Positions 55,501 through 64,000 of a stretch of DNA of 64,000 nt are shown one piece after another (within the stretch, counting starts at the first letter, position 1; every line of letters begins with the position of its first letter). The DNA is from Aaosphaeria pasadenensis. Taxonomy: Eukaryota > Ascomycota > Dothideomycetes > Pleosporales. The DNA lies in contig JAKLMB010000017.1 of NCBI GenBank assembly GCA_022813625.1, forward strand, positions 744,001-808,000, written 5' to 3'. Below the pieces are notes generated by a model. It saw nothing but the letters and a program-made list of their open reading frames with translations, ran no database searches and was not told where the DNA came from. A program made the translations under genes and the position numbers.

Positions 55501-58500
55501 CCGCAAAATCCGGATAAAGAAACGTTTAGATTAAAAGAAAGACCTTGAACGATTGCCTACGCTACCTTACCTTACCTGTTTTTGTAGCGATGGCCTTTAG
55601 TGTTGCTTGCCTTGCCTTGCCGTTATTTGCGCTATGCCGGACTCGAAGACAATGTTCTGATCTACTGTACGGCTTTTGGAACTAACGTCTTTCTTCGATT
55701 CGCTAACGGGAGGTTTATTGTGGGGATACATTTGGGTTTCTGGGAGAGGGGTTAAATCAAACCTTGAAGATGGATTGAGTGTTGGTTCGTGGTTGGAAAG
55801 CAGGTGGACACGAAATATCACGCTTGTTGGTGATGATTGTTAGTGCATGCTCTGTTGTTGGTCAGCTTGCTTGGACGTTGGATACTGTGAGGGACGAAAA
55901 GAAAATGTATACCTTTTCTCCCCTCATCCCTCTCCTCTAATTGTTAGGTTTTAAGAGAATGTACTCCGTGCAAATACACCCTACAAAGAGAAAGAAAGCC
56001 AAAGTATTCGACAACGGGCCCGCAACGGCATACCCATTTTCATCTTTACCGGTCGGTGACCCCGAACTTGGATTGATCATTGGGTGCACAACACCCACCC
56101 ATCTACAACTTACATACAAGCTACAAGCAGCTACTGTACCTTAGGCACCTGCAGTCAGCGACATCTGGTTGGAGGAAGGTGGGAGCGAGGCTGCGAGCGT
56201 GGGTTGATCTGCTCTTTTCTACTTTCTACTTGCAGCAATTACACGATCGCCTCTTCTCCGCAACAGGTCATTCGGTTCGCCCTTGTTTTGTTTCCTTTTT
56301 TCTTCCCTCTCCCTCGCCAATCCCTGTTGTTTAGTTTGTTGCCATTGCTGGATGGCTGCATGATGCATCAACACGTGTGTTTATGTATGTACCAGTATGT
56401 ACCGTACAATATATATCTTACAGTAAATGAGATCGATTGTCCGAAACAGAAGGGAAAGGTGACCGACCAAAAATAAAACAGACCCAGTGTATAAATTATA
56501 ATGATTCTATCTTAGGCGTACGAAAAAAAAGGTGAGTATTTCGCACGTAGCCAACAAGGCTTGACTACAAGGCGAATCATCCAACAAAAATTCTATAATC
56601 TCAACCTGGGGATGCGTCAACTACACGACTCAGCATTACCGTGCATCATACGAAAACGAAGGTCTCATCTATTCATGGAGAGAACGATGCACTCTGAATA
56701 GTGCAAAATTCTACTTTGTTTTGACTTCCATCCCACCTTCGATGAAGTGAAGAGGGATACAGACCGGTGTGGGGTGTACCGTTTGCCTAATTTTCCTGGC
56801 ATTGTCCCTTTCTTGCTCCTGCTTGGTTGTAACGAGCAGGTGGGTTGGATAGTTGATAGGCAGGCAGCTTCGTTAGACCGACTTCTCTTCATGCAAAAAG
56901 GTCATGCGGTGTGGTCTTGAATCTCTTGATACATGCAACTAGTCGGAATGCCTGCCTATACCCCATGTCGTGTGTGTTGGGCACTATCGTCACTCTAGCC
57001 GAGAGGAGTAAGTCGCAAGTCGCCAACAACACGCCTAGGAAATGTACTTGTATGGAAGATAATATGCTGTGGGAGGTGTGGGGGCAGATTAGAAGGGCGT
57101 GAGGCTAGCGATGGGTAGACGCATTGACGTTGAATTTCGTTCATGAGTACGTCAAGAGTATTTAATGTTGGACCTAGTCGCCGGGTTGTTCACCAACAGT
57201 GAGATACAGTGATCATCAAGACCAGGCTGCAACAGAAGAGGATGCAAATCTCCAGAAGCAATAAGGCTGACATATAACAGTAACGCATTAAGTTATAAAG
57301 CTGCATTCGGCAGAATAAATGAGTAGATTTTGGACGAATCCAGCAATTAATATAATCCTCGGTTGGTTCCGAATATCAGGCACAAGTAGTCAAGACAGGA
57401 GATCTGTCTCGTTTTTAATATGCAATGTCTATTAAAAGCCTTCTCATATGCAGGCTTGTAAAGGATTAAACATCAACCTTCCTTGCAGCTCTTCTGTTTG
57501 GATCAGTTCGACCAGAGAAGCTTGATTCACCTGATCATGGTAACCATTTGAGATAATGAATAGAATCCAAGGGCTCAGCTGCTTAGAACTGACTATTATG
57601 TAGACACTGGAGCTATTGGTTGGTAGACTTGTAACAGGCAGATACAAACTTAAAAGCTAAGACAGAATACCTTAAGATCTATTGTTAATAGGCATCTAAA
57701 CATGAACTGCATATCCTGATGTACAACATGATACATATTCTAGATATTTTAAGCATCTACTACTGCTCAGCATCTACTACTGCTCAGCATCTACTACTGC
57801 TCAGCACCTACAACTTCTCAGCACCTACAACTTCTCAGCACCCACAACTTCTATGCTTCTGCAACTCCTCAGCACCGATAGCTTCTTAGCATCGATAGCT
57901 TCCCAGTACTGACAACTCTAAGCATCAGCATCCTACACAAGTAATTTCTACTTATCTGATAAATAAAAAACCTACTTACTTTAACACCTACACCTCTAAT
58001 CTTAAATATACAGCATCTTAAAACTTTGCTGTTTCTATATCTTGTAACTAACATATCTCTAGATTATTTTTCTATATTTCTAATAATCATTCATGAATTC
58101 CTGATCAGTATTTACTTAAAATAAGGCTACCCTGACCCCAAGTATTATATGACACTTACATACAGAGAGAAGCAGTTACACAGGTAAATGTGCATTATAT
58201 TTACTAACTACAGTGTTATCTACGCTGCTGATCTGCAGAGGCAAGATTCATTCATCTAGAAGCTACCTACTAGATATACGAGAAAAGTGAAATAGATCAG
58301 GAGAAGGGTAGTTCTTCTATGCGATTTTTCGAGAAATTGCAGACCCTACTAGTGATTTAAATAGTGTAAGCAGACACAGGGTTATGGTTCGGCTTGGTTA
58401 ATGTTTGTGGCCTTGTCAGATATGTATAAGTGAGGATTTCGATAAGAAATGAACTGAATCTCACAGATGTTGATAGGAAAATCAAAACAAAAGCGTTAAG

Positions 58501-58845
58501 ATAGGAACATATGGCTACTAATTATCAATTCCAACACTCACTCACAATGCATGAGCCCTTCAAGCGTTATGAGGCGCAGAAGCCGCTGAGTCTTCCAAGA
58601 GAAAGATTAGGTGGAGATGATGAAACAGACCCCGAAACAATGTACAATTGTGATTTTGAAGTAAAGGGCGAAGGAAATCTTTCTTTGTTTATCAGTTCAG
58701 CTAAGTGTACACAAAATACAGTGCCGTCCACAACTCTCCCACCAGCAACCATCGTCAGCATCTTTCTACACAGCGTTTTCTCTTCATCACACTCTCTCGA
58801 GCTCTCGCTTGGTCTAAAAAAACCTGTCCACACCCCATCCCGAGC
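52578..58845. other. long gene-poor stretch, partly AT-rich
   Basis: About 6.3 kb with no supported gene. 52578-53500 is probably the SCOCO 3' region. 54700-54970 is GC-rich and yields overlapping frames on both strands that look like composition artefacts. 57200-58500 becomes AT-rich and holds a 17-bp minisatellite (57754-57922), which could be a decayed repeat region. No tRNA or transposase fragment was recognised. Confidence 0.5.
57754..57922 (+). repeat. 17-bp tandem minisatellite, about 10 units
   Basis: Units follow one another exactly 17 bases apart: three copies of CATCTACTACTGCTCAG, then two of CACCTACAACTTCTCAG, then increasingly diverged forms such as CACCGATAGCTTCTTAG, with a last unit of 16 bases. 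Identity falls from left to right, as expected when units amplify at one end. Confidence 0.92.
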
Positions 58846-60554
58846 TTATGAGAGCATCCTGCTCATGTCGTTCCTCACGCGGTTGTAGTCCAGGAGACCC
58901 TCGATCTGGCCGACGGCGGAGATGGCGATGTCGCGGTCCCAGAGCTTCCTCTTGGCGAAGTCCATGACGTCCTTCTCGGTGATGTTGCCGACGACGCGCT
59001 CGACCTCCTCGGGCGATAATCGGCGGCCGGTGGTGACGATCTGGCGGCCAATATCCTCGGCGACGGCGGTGGTGCCATCGAGGGAGAGGAGGATCGAGGC
59101 CTTGAGCTGGGCCTTGGCGCGCTCGGTCTCGGCTGGGGTGACGTTCAATGAGAGACGAGACCACTCGCGGAGGGTGAAGTGGACGAGGTCGTCAATGTTG
59201 GTGGGGTTGCTGGAGACGAGGTAGATACCCCAGAGACTGTATACTTGTCAGTCCACGATCCTATTCAATTATGGCATATAAAGTCAAATCTTACCCAGTG
59301 TCAGAGTAGCTAGTGGAGAAGCTCATGAAGCTGTTGGCGAGGTTGTTCTGGGAGACGAAAGTGCTGAGCTTGCTTCCGAGGTATGGGGAGGTGCCCATGG
59401 CGCGGTCCCAGTTACCGACGATGGCCTGGGTGACCAAGGCGGTGAAGTAGTCCTCGTCCTTCCAGCTCACACCCTCAACGGCAATAGCGATGTTAGCGGT
59501 GGGCATGGTGTCGTCACGGACCCTGATCTCGGAACCGATGAACTCGGGCTTCTGCTTCTGGGCCTCGGCGATGCGGCGGGCAGTAGCATCGGTGGGCTCG
59601 GAAGGAAGCTGGGCGAAGTACTTCTCGGCAAGGTCGACGAGCTGCTGGTGGGGGACGCCACCGGCTCCGACGAGAACCATGCGGTCAGCGGTGTAGTTGG
59701 TCTTGATGTAGGTCTCGAGGTCGGTGCGCTGGATGCTCTCGATGTTCTCCTTGGGGCCGAGGATTGTTCGTCCGAGGGGCTGTCCCTGGAAAGCGGTGGC
59801 ATGGAGATGGTCGAAGACGACCTCCTCGAGCTGCTTGTCAACCTCCTCCTGTTCCCGGAGAATGACATCACGCTCGCGTTCGATGGCCTGGGGCTCGAGT
59901 TTGGAGTTTTGGAGGATGTCGGCGAGGATATCGACGGTGGCCGGGACGTCAGAGTTGAAAGCCTTGGCGTAGTAGACGGTGTTCTCGCGCTGTGAATTCC
60001 ATCAGCATGCCGTCTTCGAATTTATCCATCTTCGATTCTGGAGAAAGAAAAAATTGCATACCGATGTGTAGGCGTTGAGGTGGCCACCCATGTTCTCAAT
60101 CTCGAGCTCCAATTGCTGCTGTGTGCGCTTCTGGGTTCCCTGTTGCCAACTCGTCAGTTCTCCATATCCCTCCATCAATTCCCTCCACAGGGTTTGGGTT
60201 TTATCCGTACCTTGAAGGCAAGGTGCTCTAGGAAGTGTGCAGTGCCATTGGTCTTGTCCGTCTCTGCGCGGCTTCCAGCATCGATCCAGACACCGACGGT
60301 GGAGGTTTGTGCCCACGGGGAGTGCTCAGTGGCGATCTGTTCCATCGGGTCAATTGCAGTTCTGACAGGTCCGTGGGTGTCCGGCATACCGTGAAGCCAT
60401 TGCTCAATGTGGTGGACTCGGTCTTGGAGCCATAGGTGACGGGGGTTGCGAGACCTCTTGTCAAGGGCGACAGAGACTTTGTCTTGATGGCGTTGATGGC
60501 GGACTTGCTGCGCGCCGCCTGCTGGAGGTTCAATGCGAGCCGCCGGGAAGCCAT
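58846..60554 (-). CDS. MAS1: mitochondrial processing peptidase beta subunit
   Basis: Five exons (60554-60390, 60336-60211, 60139-60062, 59989-59295, 59236-58846) close in frame at about 484 aa, the usual size. The N-terminus is a basic, hydroxylated mitochondrial presequence (MASRRLALNLQQAARSKSA). The inverted zinc-binding motif is intact (NGTAHFLEHLAFKGT), and the distal Glu is in a conserved segment of exon 3 (ELEIENMGGHLNAYTS). This marks the catalytic beta subunit rather than the glycine-rich alpha subunit or a core protein that has lost zinc. The enzyme removes presequences from imported proteins in the matrix. The C-terminal M16 domain is present (DEDYFTALVTQAIVGNWDRA). The gene is divergent from the succinate dehydrogenase subunit gene. 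In some fungi this protein also serves as complex III core 1. Confidence 0.95.
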
Positions 60555-60898
60555 TGCGTTCGATCGCGTCGGACTCGGCTGGGGAGAGAAGGAGGGGGGG
60601 GAGGATGGGGGAGGGGGATGGGCGGGTTGATGGGTTGAGGTGTGTGATCGAATTGGGATGATGCGAGCTTGCAAGTGGTGAGAAAGTCTTGGCCAAGTGA
60701 AGTCTGAAGTTCTCAGATTTTGCGGGTCATTCCGGGCGAACGCCTGCCAATCAAATCGCTCCAAAGGTCATCATCCACAACCTCGGAAGCCCAAGACAAG
60801 AGCCTCCGTCTATCCCGCAACATCTTCGACGACGTTGACATCGACATCTCCACTCCACTCCCACTCCGCATAACCCTCCCTCCTCCCTCGCACACACA
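60555..60898. promoter_or_regulatory. shared promoter of two mitochondrial genes
   Basis: 344 bp separate the head-to-head start codons of the MPP beta and CybS genes. A C/T-rich tract on the minus strand lies near the MPP start (GGGGGGGAGGATGGGGGAGG on plus, about 60593-60616). No factor site was assigned. Confidence 0.55.
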
Positions 60899-61656
60899 AT
60901 GGCTTCGATCATGCGCCCTGGCCTCCTCAGGCAGGCTTGCTCGCCCGCCGCTTCTCAGCGCATGCTTTCCACCTTCGCAGCGTCCTCCGTCAAGCGATCG
61001 TCACCACTGGCCCAGCAAATCCGCCCAGCATTCGAACGCTCCTCGATCCTCAAGTCCACACGAGTCGCCGCATTCCACGCCACAAGGAGCCAGCAGATCC
61101 TCCCAGCACCTCCCCAGAGGGTCGTCGGAACGGCCAACGATCCCACACCCGTGCCACCGCCCTCGCCCAGCCATGGAAGCTACCACTGGAGTTTCGAGAG
61201 GTGGGTTAGATTATGGATTGCGATTTCGCGATGAACGTTTACTGGGGATATACATTGGCTAATCTATACACCCAGGGCTATCTCTGCTGGTCTCATCCCG
61301 TTGTGTGTAGCGCCCTTCGCTGCAGGATCGCTCAACCCCGTCATGGACTCCATCCTTTGTGCTCTTCTCGTCGTGCACTCCCACATTGGTTTCGAGTACG
61401 TCTTACATCCAATCCACCGTAGTTCCTATATCAATTGGAAACGGAACTTCCAAATTTCTTAAGAATAATGAGTTAACACAAGAGCAACAGGGCCTGCATC
61501 ATCGACTACTTCCCCAAGAGGCGCGTTCCCGTACTCTTCAACACCGCCAACTGGGCCCTTCGAATCGGCACCGTCCTCCTCGGCCTCTCTCTCTACTCCT
61601 TCGAGACCAACGATGTCGGCATCACCGAGCTCGTCAAGAGGCTCTGGGCTGCTTAA
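60899..61656 (+). CDS. SDH4: succinate dehydrogenase membrane anchor subunit (CybS)
   Basis: Three exons (60899-61200, 61276-61395, 61491-61656) close in frame at about 195 aa. The long N-terminal presequence is rich in Arg, Ser and Ala (MASIMRPGLLRQACSP; AAFHATRSQQILPAPP). The mature part starts near HGSYHWSFERAISAGLIPL, a family hallmark. Transmembrane helices follow: LIPLCVAPFAAG, ILCALLVVHSHIGFE with the probable haem-ligand His, and ANWALRIGTVLLGLSLYSFE. The conserved DYFPKRR lies between the last two. The subunit anchors complex II in the inner membrane and helps form the quinone site. The first intron starts with GTGGGT. It faces the MPP beta gene. Confidence 0.93.
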
Positions 61657-63409
61657 ATAAAAAGAGTTAAAACGAAAGAGAAATTTTGACGTTGATAGGA
61701 TTTGTTGTCGTCATTGTGTGTGCGTGTGCGCATGTGAAATATACATTATTACTAGGGCCATTGCTCTATGCGGGTGTGGAGTCCCCAATATCTTAGGATT
61801 GAGGCCCTTTGTTAGGATAGGATGTTGGAATTTTAGATAAAGAGCAACAATGTGATCCCTTTTTTTCTTCTCCTTCGTCTTCTGTGTATTGATACTGTCA
61901 TGAATATCACGTGTTACATGATAACTTACTTCCTCAGCACAACGTCTCATACTTGACGACATGTATGCACACAGGACTTCGAGCACATCCATCAACCCTC
62001 TCTCCCAGCATCTAGCTGTATATAATAAATCCACCAACAACCCCATCCAGGTCCATGTCAACCGTCCCCTTTCCCCGTATCTTAAAAGTAGGAAACCCGA
62101 TCTAGCCACACGAACACTTCTCTTACCGACGACAACGCACTACATACATACACACCTGCGTACACACACACACATACAGCAATGAACACAGAACTTCCCA
62201 TCCCTTTGACCCAGAAAGAAAGAACAGCATCCTATCCAACTTTCCTTCGCAGAAAAACCAAACGCTGCAGATCCCAACCCCAAACCCATCCCCACGACTA
62301 AAATCCCAAAGATTCAAACCTGCTACTACGACTCCTAACATCTAGTCCTAACCTCACCTCACCTCACCTCAACCGATCGCTCCTCATCCTCGTCCTCGTC
62401 CTTGTCTTATGCAGACATACATGTACACTGCCATATAAGTTTGAGCTTGTTATCCTGTCTCGCTCGCCCTCTCACTGCTGTCACATGGACACGCACTATC
62501 AAACACACTCAAGCCCTTGATATATCCATATAGCAACGACGGAACATTCGTGTGTAGGTACGAGCGGAGTAGGAAGTCAGTGGGGTGGGACGGCAATTAC
62601 AGGCGTCTCTTGACATGGGCCACACACACACACACACCATCCGAAGGGCTAACGAAGCACAACTGATGAGGCTCAATGATTCCGCAAAGAAGAATTGTGA
62701 GAACATTCGTTCGTTTTCATTCACTCGGTAGTAGCAGTAGTGATGGTCGTGGTGATCGTTGGGGAGAAAAAAAGAATATATGCCTTTCTTCATCTTGTTC
62801 AGTTCAATGCCATATGCATTCGATGCGAGCGTGCGAGCGTGCGTGATTACAGTGAAACTAAAAAGACAACATCTAACCACACGGGACAACAACGGCGACG
62901 TTGTCGTCCCTTTGCACACCGGCAGCTAGCAACTTCCTCCCAAGTCGGCCTCGAATCTGCATCGCCCCTCCCCCTGGGAATAAACACTAGGAGCTCACGT
63001 TCCAAGATTCAGGCCGTTACCAATGAAATAAGAAAAGATATGAATAGATCCCTCGTCCCCCCAATCCCAGAAATCCAGATTCCATATCCATCCCGCCACA
63101 CCTCCAATGGCCACAACATGGAAAAGAATATGTGGCGCGTGCGCAGCAAAGGAGGGCAGACCCAACGCCAAAAGCAAAAGCAAAAGCAAAAGGAAATGTA
63201 CCGAAACGGGAAAATGAATCCGTTGCGTGTTTGTATGTAAATAGTCGATCCAAAAACCGTCTCAAATGATGCGCTTCATGGTGAGTACTAGGTTTTCAGC
63301 AATGGGGTATCTGCAAAAAGGTGCGTATATGAGTGTTCGCCTTCGTCTTCCAAGCGAAACCGAAAAGCTCGCCGAGGATTGTCTATCCTTCATCCGGACA
63401 TTGAGATCT
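61657..63409. other. intergenic between convergent genes, simple repeats
   Basis: About 1.75 kb between the 3' ends of the CybS and histidine-kinase genes. It contains short simple repeats: CTCAC units near 62350-62372, CA runs near 62164-62178 and 62622-62636, and AAAAGC units near 63165-63191. No gene was recognised; part must be untranslated 3' sequence. Confidence 0.5.
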
Positions 63410-64000
63410 TCAGCTACTATGCGAGCGAAGCAGGAGCTATGACGATCGTGATTAGCGTGAGGTTTCATGTTTGTTAAGATCTTGCGTGGTGCTTACCCTA
63501 TCCACTGGATCTTGTTGATCGGCCGAGAGGAGCGATGGGCTCGCGGCCGATGTACCGCCCCGCTCGGTGAAACCCCGAGCTTCAAGTTGGGGCCTCCTAG
63601 GAGTCGTCTTTGGGGTCGAAGTAGATGGATTGCCTTTCATGTCTGAACTTGCCATGTGTTCCATGGAATGGCGTTGCTCATGCTCGTAGAGCGTGCCACC
63701 GAGGGTTGCGCAACGCAAGATGGTCTGGATAAGCTGGTTCTGCCTCAGGGGTTTTGAGAGATAGTCCTGCATTGATTAGTTCCACCGTGTAGGACATCGA
63801 GTCGGATTCACTTACGTCCATCTGTGCCGCCAGACACTTCTCACGGTCACCCACCATGGCGTGAGCCGTCAATGCGATGACAGGAGTAGAGGGAAGGCAC
63901 TGGTCGCGCTCCCATTCACGGATCTTTGCGGTAGCTTCGAAACCACCCTAGTTCGATGTTAGCAATTGGGAGGCAGTCGGCGTCAGATAGAACTCACCAT
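63410..64000 (-). CDS. NIK1: group III hybrid histidine kinase, C-terminal end only
   Basis: Only the 3' end is in the window; the gene continues past 64000. Exons seen are 64000-63998 (partial), 63948-63817, 63772-63497 and 63436-63410. The first two encode the end of a receiver domain (GGFEATAKIREW, TPVIALTAHAMVGDREKCL), and the next begins DYLSKPLRQNQLIQTILRCA with the conserved receiver Lys. This matches Os-1/Nik1/Bos1-type kinases, which control the Hog1 osmotic-stress pathway and are the target pathway of phenylpyrrole and dicarboximide fungicides. A Ser/Thr/Pro-rich tail follows. The last intron (GTAAGC...CATAG) and the short final exon ending LLLRSHSS are my inference; reading straight through would give a different, slightly longer tail. 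The sensor and kinase domains are outside the window. Confidence 0.87.

Noticed and set aside
58511..58888. 125-aa plus-strand frame near the MPP beta 3' end
   Set aside because: Its end is antisense to the conserved MPP beta C-terminus, and the unique part has no coding signature.

Overview
The window is nuclear DNA of a filamentous ascomycete (Pezizomycotina). Most genes carry short GT-AG introns of roughly 40-80 nt. The gene families are typical of that group: RTA1, HET domains, DUF3176, a group III (Nik1/Os-1 type) histidine kinase, and family III CoA-transferases with ~600-residue fungal architecture. I cannot fix the class from sequence alone. There are no rRNA genes, no CRISPR array, no intact transposase and no tRNA I could support.

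Layout. 1.4-19 kb holds metabolic and accessory genes. These are a GNAT acetyltransferase, a divergent pair made of a CoA-transferase and an AtuA-family acyl-CoA catabolism protein, a metallo-beta-lactamase-fold protein, a small secreted cysteine-containing protein, an IlvD/EDD dehydratase, a SPRY protein, a MAK32-like PfkB protein and an RTA1 membrane protein. 19.2-34.6 kb is an accessory island of self/non-self recognition and cell-death type genes: a HET-domain protein, a HET-NB-ARC-TPR NLR, a truncated MOSC-domain relic, a large CHAT-protease/P-loop NTPase (STAND) protein, a divergently transcribed gasdermin-like protein, and a DUF3176 membrane protein. Diverged copies of one dispersed sequence occur at both edges of this island and inside it. 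35-45.3 kb returns to conserved genes: CTNNBL1-like, amidase, BAP31-like, DUS3 and a histidine acid phosphatase. 45.3-58.8 kb is gene-poor; I support only one SCOCO coiled-coil gene there, plus a 17-bp minisatellite in AT-rich DNA. 58.8-61.7 kb holds a divergent mitochondrial pair (MPP beta subunit and succinate dehydrogenase CybS). The right edge cuts the 3' end of a Nik1-type histidine kinase.

The most interesting system is the gasdermin-like gene (30793-31647) facing the CHAT-NTPase gene (26026-30459) across a 333-bp shared promoter region. Known fungal pairs of this design (HET-Q1/HET-Q2 logic) use an NLR-linked protease to cleave a short C-terminal tail from a gasdermin, which then forms membrane pores. 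Here the candidate protease keeps a His/Cys pair typical of CHAT peptidases. The gasdermin-like protein ends in a poly-Asp linker followed by a ~22-residue tail. With two HET-domain genes beside it, the island looks like a programmed-cell-death or allorecognition locus. The function is inferred, not shown.

Most exon models below were built by hand from splice signals and reading-frame continuity, and the phases close in every gene modelled end to end. Three are less certain: the first intron of the amidase, the 5' end of the acid phosphatase, and the last intron of the histidine kinase.
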